Source: Clostridiales bacterium
Lineage (GTDB): Bacteria > Bacillota > Clostridia > Christensenellales > Aristaeellaceae
Length of the DNA: 14,326 nt
NCBI GenBank assembly: GCA_004552515.1
Contig: SFOF01000061.1
Span: forward strand, 1 to 14,326
Reading direction: 5' to 3'
Shown here: piece by piece, positions 7,012 through 14,293 of the stretch
How positions within the stretch are numbered: position 1 is the first letter of the stretch
How the letters are laid out: the number at the start of each line of letters is the position of its first letter
The notes under the pieces: generated by a model
The model's database searches: none
What the model saw: the letters and a program-made list of their open reading frames with translations, nothing else
What the model was told of the DNA's origin: nothing
Position numbers and translations under genes: made by a program

Positions 7012-7063
7012 AAAAAAGTCATCGCGCGGATCGGAGCGTTCCGGCTCGCGCGATGACTTTTTT
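7012..7063 (+). terminator. strong bidirectional intrinsic terminator
   Basis: A perfect 17-bp inverted repeat (7012-7028 with 7047-7063), rich in GC at its top, with six A residues at the base on one side and six T residues on the other. It also contains a smaller GGA/TCC inner pairing. It ends the DegV-hemolysin III unit and can stop transcripts arriving from the right. Bases 7064-7233 beyond it hold only short dyads (for example GCGATA/TATCGC) and no gene. Confidence 0.93.
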
Positions 7064-7264
7064 GTATAATGCGGGGCTGGGGTGGCAGTTCCGGCTTATA
7101 GCGATATTCCGCGCTATCGCGGCGATACGCTGCTGCGCTTTACAGGTTAGTGAATTGCGGGCCGGCGCAATGTTGCGTCCCGCCGGTTTTAGCTCCGGCA
7201 GAGGGGATTGTGCGCGCGGGGGCTGTTCTGCGCGGCGGTGAGGTTCTGTCGAAATGTCTTTCGT

Positions 7265-7402
7265 CCGGTTCACGCCGGTCATGCGTTTCTATTGGGATGG
7301 TCTGCGTTCGATCACGCCGGTCATGCGTTCCTCTCGGTATGTCTTGCGTTCGATCACGCCGGTCATACGTTCCTATCGGTATGTCTTGCGCTCGATCACG
7401 CC
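7265..7402 (+). repeat. 42-bp tandem repeat array in copy A
   Basis: Units begin at 7265, 7307, 7349 and 7391 with an exact 42-base period; the fourth is partial. The core of each is CACGCCGGTCATGCGTT or a close variant, and the middle two units differ at only a few bases. There is no spacer between units, so it is not a CRISPR array. Copy B carries one unit fewer. Confidence 0.85.
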
Positions 7403-7800
7403 TGCTGTTTGCCGCATAGCGCCAAACAGGACGGCTTGCGATATGTTGCGTTCCTATTCCGCCGTGGGTCGAGATCGCCATTCGTGCGTTCTCGGATGTC
7501 GCGTGGTTATCCGGCTTTGTTGGTTCACTTCGAGATTGCGCGTTTTCATGTGGCGATCCCGACGGAGGACGAAGGAGACGAGGAAACGCGGGGAAACGGA
7601 AGAGACGGGGAACGGAGTCGGCGGTGGGTCGTAAGTGCGCTTTTGCGTGATCGTATTGGCTTTGCCGTGTTTTCCGCTGGGAGTACGCTGGGGCTACGCG
7701 CCCCAGACTGCGCCAAGGAGACTCGTCTCCCTGGACTCTCTTCATTTGATTCGCGGCAGAGTGCGTTTTACGCGGCGAGGGGAGACTCGGGTACAACGAA

Positions 7801-7835
7801 GACTTGACCGGCTCCAATTTATGGCCGGGCAAGTC
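7801..7835 (+). ncRNA. conserved-loop stem-loop in copy A
   Basis: A 12-position stem (7801-7812 with 7824-7835, 11 pairs and one A-G mismatch) encloses an 11-base loop, TCCAATTTATG. The matching stem in copy B (13785-13819) has a different sequence but stays paired, and its loop differs at only one base. The transcribed strand is not known. Confidence 0.55.
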
Positions 7836-7917
7836 GGGCTGTACAGCGATCATATCAACACGCTCAAACGTCCAGACTCGAGCCGCCCGGCGGCAGCGGC
7901 GCGGAGTCGGGTTGCGT

Positions 7918-7983
7918 GCGCGAAGCGGTGTGGCTGTCTGCACTGCCGACCGCGCGCGAAGCGGTGTGTCAGCGGGCACTGCC
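7918..7983 (+). repeat. direct duplication of the element's gene-proximal end
   Basis: Two 30-base units (7918-7947 and 7954-7983) share GCGCGAAGCGGTGTG and GCACTGCC around a variable 7-base middle, with a 6-base linker between units. Copy B has a single unit. The second unit overlaps the end of radA. Confidence 0.8.
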
Positions 7984-9360
7984 TGCCGTTAGACCCAGCT
8001 TGTAGAGCGCCTCGAGCAGCGTCTCCACCGGATGCACGCGCAGACCCTCGGGAGCGCTCAGCGCGTGGGCGTTGCCCTTGGGAATCACCACGTCGGTAAA
8101 GCCCAGCCGGTAACATTCGGCCACGCGCCGCTCAACCTGCCCGATGGGACGCACCTCGCCGGCCAGCCCAACCTCGCCCATGATCGCCCAGCTCGCGCCC
8201 ACGCAGCGATTGCAATGCGATGAGACGATGGCCGCGCACAGCGCCAGATCGGCGGCCGGCTCGTCCAGCGACAGCCCGCCGGCGATGTTGATGTACACAT
8301 CCTGATTGTAGAGCGGCGCGCCCGCGCGCTTCTCCAGCACGGCGAGCAGCAGCGCCAGCCGCCCCGCGTCCACGCCGCTGGCCATGCGCCGCGGATTGCC
8401 GAACACCGTCGTGGCCACCAGCGCCTGCACGTCCGCCAGCAGCGGCCGCGTGCCCTCGATGGCGCACAGCACAACTGAGCCGCTCTGGTTATGCGCGCGG
8501 TCGGAAAGCAGCACCTCGCTGGCGTTTTTGACCTCCTTCATGCCGGATTCGGTCATCTCGAACATCCCCAGCTCGTTGACCGAGCCGAAGCGGTTCTTGA
8601 CGGCGCGCAGCAGCCTGTACTGATGCTGCCGGTCGCCCTCGAAATAGAGCACCGCGTCCACCATGTGCTCCAGCACGCGCGGCCCGGCGATCGCGCCTTC
8701 CTTGGTGACATGCCCCACCAGCATGATCGCGCAGCCGCTCGTCTTGGCCAGGCGCATCAGCACGGAGGCCGACTCGCGCACCTGCGAAACCGAACCGGGC
8801 GCGCTGGCCAGCTCAGGGCGATACATGGTCTGGATCGAATCGACGATGGCCAGCTCGGGCCGCAGCCGCTCGATCTGCCGCTCGACGATGGTCATATCGT
8901 TCTCGGAGAGGATGTACAATTCGCTCGAGGAGGCGCCCAGCCGGCGCGCGCGCATCTTGATCTGGCGGGTCGATTCCTCGCCGGAGACATAGAGCACGCG
9001 CCGTCCGCCGGCGGCATAGTTGGCCGACACCTGCGTGAGCAGCGTCGATTTGCCGATGCCCGGATCGCCGCCCACCAGCACGAGCGAGCCCTCGACAATG
9101 CCGCCGCCCAGCACGCGGTCAAGCTCGCCGATGCCGGTGGAGCGGCGCAGCATGGCCTCGTCGGGAATTTCGTCGATGCGCAGGGGATCCGCGCCGCCGC
9201 CGGGCGCGCGCTTGAGCTTCTTCTCCGGCAGCTCGGCGGCGGGGGCGCTTTCCTGCTCGGTCAATGTATTCCAGCTCCCGCAGTCCGGGCAGCGGCCCAG
9301 CCAGCGCGGCGTTTCATAGCCGCACTCGGAGCAGACATAAATCGTTTTTGATTTGGCCAT
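7969..9360 (-). CDS. radA: DNA repair/recombination ATPase RadA (Sms)
   Basis: A 463-residue protein that promotes branch migration and processing of recombination intermediates as a hexameric DNA-dependent ATPase. In order: an N-terminal four-cysteine zinc finger (Cys10, Cys13, Cys24, Cys27), the Walker A motif GGDPGIGKST (residues 97-106), Walker B AIVDSIQT, the RadA-specific KNRFG motif (residues 255-259), and a C-terminal Lon-protease-like domain with DVYINIAGGLSLDEPAADLA. The frame extends to 9495, but the ATG at 9360 starts the zinc-finger region as in the family, has AAAGGA about 10 bases upstream, and lies after the promoter. The protein ends LGLTAGSAR: the final GSAR and the stop codon lie inside repeat copy A, so the natural end may have been replaced. 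No terminator separates the stop from the element. Confidence 0.97.
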   Translation of the reverse strand: MAKSKTIYVCSECGYETPRWLGRCPDCGSWNTLTEQESAPAAELPEKKLKRAPGGGADPLRIDEIPDEAMLRRSTGIGELDRVLGGGIVEGSLVLVGGDPGIGKSTLLTQVSANYAAGGRRVLYVSGEESTRQIKMRARRLGASSSELYILSENDMTIVERQIERLRPELAIVDSIQTMYRPELASAPGSVSQVRESASVLMRLAKTSGCAIMLVGHVTKEGAIAGPRVLEHMVDAVLYFEGDRQHQYRLLRAVKNRFGSVNELGMFEMTESGMKEVKNASEVLLSDRAHNQSGSVVLCAIEGTRPLLADVQALVATTVFGNPRRMASGVDAGRLALLLAVLEKRAGAPLYNQDVYINIAGGLSLDEPAADLALCAAIVSSHCNRCVGASWAIMGEVGLAGEVRPIGQVERRVAECYRLGFTDVVIPKGNAHALSAPEGLRVHPVETLLEALYKLGLTAGSAR

Positions 9361-9391
9361 GATCAGAATGTCCTTTCGGTTGGTATGCCCT

Positions 9392-9421
9392 ATTATAGCA
9401 CGGGTTCGGGCGGCGGGGCAA
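9392..9421 (-). promoter_or_regulatory. radA promoter
   Basis: On the minus strand TATAAT (9397-9392) lies 18 bases after TTGCCC (9421-9416). The predicted start is about 25 bases before the radA ATG. Confidence 0.65.
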
Positions 9422-9520
9422 GAGGATTGACGGATAAACGCCGTCCCCCGCGCGCACAAGCCCCATGCCGGCCTATATCCGGCAGATACAAACATTTCGC
9501 CGGCCCGCGATTCACGATCC

Positions 9521-9526
9521 TATAAT
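9521..9526 (+). promoter_or_regulatory. candidate -10 for the spoIID-like gene
   Basis: A perfect TATAAT about 160 bases upstream of the spoIID-like ATG, without a recognisable -35 hexamer at the usual distance. The 325-base gap between radA and this gene (9361-9685) shows nothing else I can name. A sporulation sigma factor could be used instead. Confidence 0.25.
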
Positions 9527-9685
9527 CACCGCCAACGCCCCGCCGCGTCAGCGCGGACAAACGCCGCAAGGGAAAGCCGCGCCCTTTTCATTTCAAATTC
9601 CGCATTGAACCGGCCTCCGCGTGAATTCAAGCGCATAAACCGCCTGCGTTTCGGCCATGATAGAGCCAACAGGAGGTGTTTTTAC

Positions 9686-10681
9686 ATGAAAAAGTGGATT
9701 GCCCTGATGCTGGCGCTGATTGCGGCGCTCTCGCTCATGACCGGCTGCCGGACGAAAACGCTCGAGACTGACGAAAACACGACGACCAGAGGCGCGCTTC
9801 TTTCCCAGGCCGACGCGCCCGCGCTGCCCGATACGCTGGATTACGGCGAGGACGGCGTGCCCACGATCATCGTCTACGACGTGGCCGAAAGGGACTACAA
9901 GCGCCTGAACATCGAGGATTACGTCATGGGCGTGCTGGCCGGCGAAATGCGCAACGACTGGCCCATGGAGGCGCTCAAGGCGCAGGCCATACTTGCGCGC
10001 ACGTTCGTGCTGAAGTTCATCAGCGAAAAACAGTCCAAATACGACGGCGCGGACATATCGACCGACATTTCCGAGGCGCAGGCCTACGCGCCCGATCAGA
10101 TCAACGAGCGCATTGAGAAGGCCGTCAGCGAGACGCGCGGGCAGGTGCTCAGCGCCGGCGGCGAGCTGCCCTACGCCTGGTTCCACGCCCATTCCGGCGG
10201 CAAGACCGAGCTGCCCGTCGAGGGCCTTGACTATGATCAGGAGAACCCGTCCTATCTGCGCGTCGTCGAGTCCCCCGATTCCGACAGCGCGCCCACCACG
10301 GTAAAGAACTGGAGCGCCACATTCACCGCCAATCAGGTGGCCAGAGCCGCGAAGGAGGCCGGCGTGGATGTGGGCAGCACCGTCACGTCCATCGAGGCGG
10401 GCAAAAAGAGCGAGTCCGGCCGCACGATCTATTTCCTCATCAACGGACGGCAGGTGAGCGCCCCCGCGCTGCGCCTTCAGCTGGACAGCACGGTTTTGAA
10501 GTCCACGCTGATCTCATCCGTTGAGCTGAAGGACGGCAGGGTCACCTTCACCGGCAGCGGCTACGGCCACGGCGTGGGCATGAGCCAGTGGGGCGCCTAC
10601 GCCCTCGCGCTGGACGGACGCACCGCCGAGGAAATCATCAGCTGGTATTTCACCGGCGTGGGCGTCGCCACCGTCTGGTGA
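9686..10681 (+). CDS. SpoIID/LytB-domain lipoprotein (putative lytic transglycosylase)
   Basis: A 331-residue exported protein. Residues 1-21 are a lipoprotein signal (MKKWIALMLALIAALSLMTGC, split as signal plus lipobox LMTGC), with lipidation predicted at Cys21. The SpoIID domain follows: DYVMGVLAGEM with the likely catalytic Glu87, then WPMEALKAQAILARTF, AWFHAHSGGKTE, and the C-terminal YGHGVGMSQWGAYALA and ISWYFTGV motifs. SpoIID enzymes cleave peptidoglycan glycan strands, classically during forespore engulfment. Whether this is the sporulation SpoIID or a vegetative paralogue is not settled, because spoIIID, spoIIQ and similar neighbours are absent. The frame starts at 9605, but the ATG at 9686 has AGGAGG 9 bases upstream and begins the signal peptide. 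It is a single-gene unit, ending at the 10743 terminator. Confidence 0.92.
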   Translation: MKKWIALMLALIAALSLMTGCRTKTLETDENTTTRGALLSQADAPALPDTLDYGEDGVPTIIVYDVAERDYKRLNIEDYVMGVLAGEMRNDWPMEALKAQAILARTFVLKFISEKQSKYDGADISTDISEAQAYAPDQINERIEKAVSETRGQVLSAGGELPYAWFHAHSGGKTELPVEGLDYDQENPSYLRVVESPDSDSAPTTVKNWSATFTANQVARAAKEAGVDVGSTVTSIEAGKKSESGRTIYFLINGRQVSAPALRLQLDSTVLKSTLISSVELKDGRVTFTGSGYGHGVGMSQWGAYALALDGRTAEEIISWYFTGVGVATVW

Positions 10682-10742
10682 TAATACGCACATTCCATCG
10701 GTCATCGCTCAGATCGTTCGTTATTTATAGTTAATATTGCGT

Positions 10743-10781
10743 AAAAGCACGGCTTGTCCCTTGAGATTTGCCGTGCTTTTT
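10743..10781 (+). terminator. terminator after the spoIID-like gene
   Basis: An 11-bp stem (AAAAGCACGGC, 10743-10753, with GCCGTGCTTTT, 10770-10780) with five terminal T residues. It lies about 60 bases past the stop codon. Confidence 0.9.
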
Positions 10782-10789
10782 GCTATGAT
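10761..10789 (+). promoter_or_regulatory. purA promoter overlapping the terminator
   Basis: TTGAGA (10761-10766) lies in the terminator loop. After a 17-base spacer made mostly of the terminator's right arm comes TATGAT (10784-10789), preceded by TGC as an extended -10. The leader to purA is about 80 bases and holds a CCGCCG/CGGCGG pairing (10806-10811 with 10842-10847) but no known riboswitch that I recognise. Confidence 0.7.
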
Positions 10790-10875
10790 TGGAGTGTACC
10801 GAAAACCGCCGCCGATAATTTCCGAACGAAGCAATTCCATCCGGCGGAACACGAGCGATCAAAGGAGTGAAGCAT

Positions 10876-12150
10876 ATGGCACATTGCGCCATTGTCGGCA
10901 TCAACTGGGGCGACGAGGGCAAGGGCCGCATGGTCGATTACCTCGCCGAGAGCTACGACGTGATCGTCCGCTATCAGGGCGGCAACAACGCCGGCCATAC
11001 CGTCATCAACGAATATGGCGAGTTCAAGCTGAACCTGCTGCCCTCGGGCATCTTCCGCCCGGAAAAGATCAACCTGCTGGGCGCGGGCACTGTGGTCGAT
11101 CTCAAGCACATCTGCGGCGAGATGGATCGCGTGCGCGCCGCCGGGGTAAAGATCACGCCCGACAACTTCAAGATCTCCGACCGCGCCATCATGGTGCTGC
11201 CCTTCCATCCGATGCAGGATGCGCTGGAGGAGGAGCGACTGGGCCGCGACAGCTACGGCTCCACCAAGCGCGGCATTTCGCCGGTCTATGGCGACAAATA
11301 TATGAAGAAGGCCCTGCAAATGGGCGATCTTCTGCGCCCGGAAACGCTCAAAAAGCACCTGAAGAAGCTCATCGACTGGAAGAACGCCGTCTTTGCTGCG
11401 GCCTACAATCAGCCGCCGATCAGCTTTGACGAAACCATGGCGTGGATCGAGGAGTACGGCTCCAGGCTGATCCCCTATATCGCCGACGCGGGCGAGCTGC
11501 TCGAGACGGCGCAGGACGACGGCAAAAGCTTCCTCTTCGAGGCCCAGCTGGGCGCGCTGCGCGACATTGACTACGGCATCTATCCCTTCACGTCGTCCTC
11601 CTCTCCGCTGGCGGCCTACGCGCCCTGCGGCTGCGGCTTCCCCTCGGCGAAGGTGGAGCGCGTGGTCGGCGTGGTGAAGGCCTATTCCACCTGCGTGGGC
11701 GAAGGCCCGTTCGTGGGCGAACTGAGCGGCGACGAGGCGCACGATCTGCGCGAGGCCGGCGCAGAGTACGGCGCGGCGACCGGCCGTCCCCGCCGCGTGG
11801 CCTGGCTCGACCTGGTGGCCACCCATTACGGCGTGAAGCTGCAGGGCGCGACCGAGCTGGCGCTGACCAAGCTGGACGTGCTGAGCTATCTGGACAAGAT
11901 CCCGGTGTGCGTGGCCTATGAGCTGAACGGACAGCGCACCACACGCTTCCCCTATACGCCCGATCTGGACGCCGCCAGGCCGGTCTACGAATACCTGCCC
12001 GGCTGGAAATGCGACATCTCCGGCTGCCGCACCTTTGAGGAGCTGCCTAAGGAAGCGCAGGATTACATCCTCTTTGCCGAGAAGGCGCTGGGTTGCCGCG
12101 TCAGCTTTGTGTCCGTCGGCGCGGAGCGCGATCAGCTGATCGTGAGATAA
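10876..12150 (+). CDS. purA: adenylosuccinate synthetase
   Basis: A 424-residue GTP-dependent enzyme that joins aspartate to IMP, giving adenylosuccinate on the way to AMP. The active-site Asp13 (NWGDEGKGR) and His41 (NNAGHTV) match the positions in the E. coli enzyme. STKRGISPVYGDK, TGRPRRVAWLD and TKLDVL are further family motifs. The IMP-binding region is divergent: the usual EGAQG is replaced by FEAQLGALRDIDYGIYPF, and TSSNT by TSSSSPLAAY. From memory this matches a PurA subgroup found in Clostridia, so it is a variant and not a broken gene. An in-frame GTG at 10867 overlaps the ribosome binding site. The ATG at 10876 has AAAGGAG 8 bases upstream and gives the normal N-terminus. It is followed by purB, with a strong hairpin in between. 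Confidence 0.95.
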   Translation: MAHCAIVGINWGDEGKGRMVDYLAESYDVIVRYQGGNNAGHTVINEYGEFKLNLLPSGIFRPEKINLLGAGTVVDLKHICGEMDRVRAAGVKITPDNFKISDRAIMVLPFHPMQDALEEERLGRDSYGSTKRGISPVYGDKYMKKALQMGDLLRPETLKKHLKKLIDWKNAVFAAAYNQPPISFDETMAWIEEYGSRLIPYIADAGELLETAQDDGKSFLFEAQLGALRDIDYGIYPFTSSSSPLAAYAPCGCGFPSAKVERVVGVVKAYSTCVGEGPFVGELSGDEAHDLREAGAEYGAATGRPRRVAWLDLVATHYGVKLQGATELALTKLDVLSYLDKIPVCVAYELNGQRTTRFPYTPDLDAARPVYEYLPGWKCDISGCRTFEELPKEAQDYILFAEKALGCRVSFVSVGAERDQLIVR

Positions 12151-12158
12151 GTCAACAG

Positions 12159-12203
12159 GCGCGTGCCGCGTGGATTGGAAGCAATCGACGCGGCCGCGCT
12201 TTC
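12159..12203 (+). terminator. long hairpin between purA and purB, possible partial terminator
   Basis: Nine bases after the purA stop, GCGCG-T-GCCGCGT (12159-12171) pairs with ACGCGGCCGCGC (12188-12199), leaving one bulged T. Above a G-G mismatch, GATTG pairs with CAATC around a GAAG tetraloop. That is 17 base pairs in all. Only TTT then CCCC follows, so termination may be partial and could lower purB relative to purA, or the hairpin may protect or process the message. No convincing separate purB promoter was found. Confidence 0.6.
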
Positions 12204-12238
12204 CCCATCGATTATTTATGCGTATAAAGGAGACCGCC

Positions 12239-13669
12239 ATGAGCAAGGACAGCTATGAATCGCCGCTGTGCAGCCGCTATGCCAGCAAGGAAATGCTCTT
12301 CCTCTTTTCGCCCGATCATAAATTTTCCACATGGCGCAGGCTGTGGGTCGCGCTGGCCGAGGCCGAGAAAGAGCTGGGGCTGAACATCACCCAGGCACAG
12401 ATCGATCAGATGAAGCAGCACATCGACGACATCGACTATGACAACGCCCGCCGGCATGAGGAGCGCGTGCGGCACGACGTCATGGCGCACGTTCACGCCT
12501 ATGGCGACGTCTGCCCGGACGCGCGCGGCATCATCCATCTGGGCGCGACCTCCTGCTATGTCACCGACAACACCGACATCCTCATACTGCGCGACGGCCT
12601 GACGCTCATCCGCACAAAGCTCATTGAGACGCTGCGCCGTCTGCGCGCGTTTGCGCTCAAGTATAAGGATATGCCGACGCTGGGCCTGACGCACCTCCAG
12701 CCCGCGCAGCTGGTGACGGTGGGCAAGCGCGCCGCGCTGTGGATGCAGGATCTTTTGATGGACGTGAACGACCTCGACGACGCGCTCGCCTCGCTCAGGC
12801 TGCTGGGCAGCCGCGGCACCACCGGCACGCAGGCCAGCTTCATGGCGCTCTTTGACAACGATCAGGAGAAGGTGAAGGCGCTCGATCAGCTCATCGCCGA
12901 GAAGATGGGGCTGCCGCGCGTGTTCCCGGTGTCCGGCCAGACCTATCCGCGCAAGGTGGACAGCCGCGTGCTGAACGTGCTCTCCGGCATTGCTCAGAGC
13001 GCCTATAAGTTCGCGCAGGATCTGCGCATCCTCCAGCATATGCGCGAGATCGAGGAGCCGTTTGAGAAGAACCAGATCGGCTCCTCCGCGATGGCCTACA
13101 AGCGCAATCCCATGCGTTCGGAGCGCATCTGCGCGTTGAGCCGGCACATCATCACGCTCACCCAGGACACGGCCATGACCGCCTGCACGCAGTGGTTCGA
13201 GCGCACGCTGGACGATTCTGCCAACCGCCGATTGAGTCTTCCCGAGGCCTTCCTCGCCACGGACGCCGTGCTGGAGCTGTACGCCAACATCGCCGGGGGG
13301 CTGGTGGTCTATCCGAAGATGATCGAGCGCGATATCAATGACAATCTGCCCTTTATGTGTACCGAGAACATCCTCATGGAGGCTGTGCGCCGGGGCGGCG
13401 ACCGGCAGGAGCTGCACGAGAGGATCCGCGTCCACTCTCAGGCGGCCGCCGCGCGCGTCAAGGCCGAGGGGCTCGACAACGATCTGCTCGACCGCATCGC
13501 CGCCGATCCGGCCTTCCCGCTGGAGCGCGCGCATCTCGATGAGCTGCTGGACGCGAAGCTCTACATCGGTCGCGCGCCGGAGCAGGTGGTCGAGTTCATC
13601 GAGAACGACGTCGATCCCCTGCTGAACGACAGCCCCGCCCTCGCCGACATGGGCGAAATCCGCATCTGA
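12239..13669 (+). CDS. purB: adenylosuccinate lyase
   Basis: A 476-residue member of the fumarase/aspartase superfamily. It removes fumarate from adenylosuccinate to give AMP, and from SAICAR earlier in de novo purine synthesis. The superfamily signature is GSSAMAYKRNP (residues 281-291), with the catalytic serine in its mobile loop; His152 (LTHLQPAQ) is the probable second catalytic residue. The sequence follows the longer, human ADSL-like type along its length, for example RHDVMAHVHAYG, GIIHLGATSCYVTDNTD, QWFERTLDDSANRR and GLVVYPKMIERDI. The frame opens at 12170 inside the intergenic hairpin, but the ATG at 12239 has AAAGGAG 6 bases upstream and gives the usual N-terminus. Repeat copy B starts 3 bases after the stop codon. 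Confidence 0.97.
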   Translation: MSKDSYESPLCSRYASKEMLFLFSPDHKFSTWRRLWVALAEAEKELGLNITQAQIDQMKQHIDDIDYDNARRHEERVRHDVMAHVHAYGDVCPDARGIIHLGATSCYVTDNTDILILRDGLTLIRTKLIETLRRLRAFALKYKDMPTLGLTHLQPAQLVTVGKRAALWMQDLLMDVNDLDDALASLRLLGSRGTTGTQASFMALFDNDQEKVKALDQLIAEKMGLPRVFPVSGQTYPRKVDSRVLNVLSGIAQSAYKFAQDLRILQHMREIEEPFEKNQIGSSAMAYKRNPMRSERICALSRHIITLTQDTAMTACTQWFERTLDDSANRRLSLPEAFLATDAVLELYANIAGGLVVYPKMIERDINDNLPFMCTENILMEAVRRGGDRQELHERIRVHSQAAAARVKAEGLDNDLLDRIAADPAFPLERAHLDELLDAKLYIGRAPEQVVEFIENDVDPLLNDSPALADMGEIRI

Positions 13670-13784
13670 GCGGGCAGTGCCCGCTTCCACACCGCTTCGC
13701 GCACGCAACCCGACTCCGCGCCGCTGCCGCCGGGCGGCTCGAGTCTGGACGATAGAGCGAGCAGGTATCATCTCAATACAGCCC

Positions 13785-13822
13785 GACCCGCCCGAGCATA
13801 AATTTGACTCGGGCGGGTCTTT
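13785..13822 (+). terminator. conserved-loop stem-loop in copy B, terminator-like after purB
   Basis: A perfect 12-bp stem (GACCCGCCCGAG, 13785-13796, with CTCGGGCGGGTC, 13808-13819) closes an 11-base loop, CATAAATTTGA, and is followed by TTT. In the purB direction it resembles a weak intrinsic terminator 115 bases after the stop. It is the counterpart of 7801-7835. Confidence 0.55.
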
Positions 13823-14196
13823 CCATGTACCCGGGTGACGGCGCGGCGAATACGCACCAACACAGTCCCGCCGCAGCGTGAGGAGAGTCCAGAGAGTCGA
13901 AGACTCTTTGGCGCAGTCTGGGGCGCGCAGCCCCAGCGTACTCCCGGCGGAAAACGCCGCAAAGCCAATGCAGCTGCGCAAAAACGCACAAAGGCCGCGC
14001 CGCCAGTTCCGTAACCCAGCGGCCCCGATAATCCCGTCGGGATCGCCATAAAGAAACGTACAATCCCAAAGTGAACCAACAACGCCTGATAACCGCACGA
14101 CATCCGAGAACGCACGAATGACGATCTCGACCCACGGCGGAATAGGAACGCAACATATCGCAAGCCGTTCTGTTTGGCGCTATGCGGCAAACAGCA

Positions 14197-14293
14197 GGCG
14201 TGATCGAACGCAAGACATACCGATAGGAACGTATGACCGGCATAAGACAAACGAAAAACATCCCAATAGAAACGCATGACTGGCGTGAACCGG
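14197..14293 (-). repeat. 42-bp tandem repeat array in copy B
   Basis: On the minus strand, equivalent positions of successive units are 43 and then 42 bases apart (anchor points at 14287, 14244 and 14202). This is two full units plus a partial one, one fewer than copy A. The first two units are more diverged, with a one-base insertion. Confidence 0.75.

Larger units (their letters stand above)
7234..7983 (+). repeat. dispersed structured intergenic element, copy A
   Basis: About 750 bases between the convergent hemolysin III and radA genes that reappear, inverted, at 13673 to the window end. Several blocks match: 7234-7565 is nearly identical to 14324-14034 apart from one extra 42-bp tandem unit, 7634-7740 matches about 13985-13880, and 7869-7933 is identical over 65 bases to 13751-13687. 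Between these lie diverged stretches (7566-7633 and 7741-7785). Dyads kept in both copies are at 7405-7429, 7688-7706, 7717-7730 and 7801-7835. Overlapping open frames exist on both strands, but the two copies differ by one-base shifts, so coding is unlikely. The right end enters the last codons of radA. No transposase is present. Strand is given as the orientation with the tandem array first. Confidence 0.85.

Noticed and set aside
7265..7402. CRISPR array
   Set aside because: The repeats are directly adjacent with no spacers, only about three units long, and no cas genes are present.
7140..7979. Long minus-strand open frame across copy A with a repeated RDRTQDIPxGTHDR-like peptide
   Set aside because: The repeat peptide is just the 42-bp DNA array translated. 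There is no ribosome binding site, the frame is not kept in copy B beyond the array block, and several other frames are equally open in this stop-poor DNA.
10796..10875. Purine riboswitch in the purA leader
   Set aside because: A CCGCCG/CGGCGG pairing exists, but the conserved three-way junction and loop sequences of the purine aptamer are absent.
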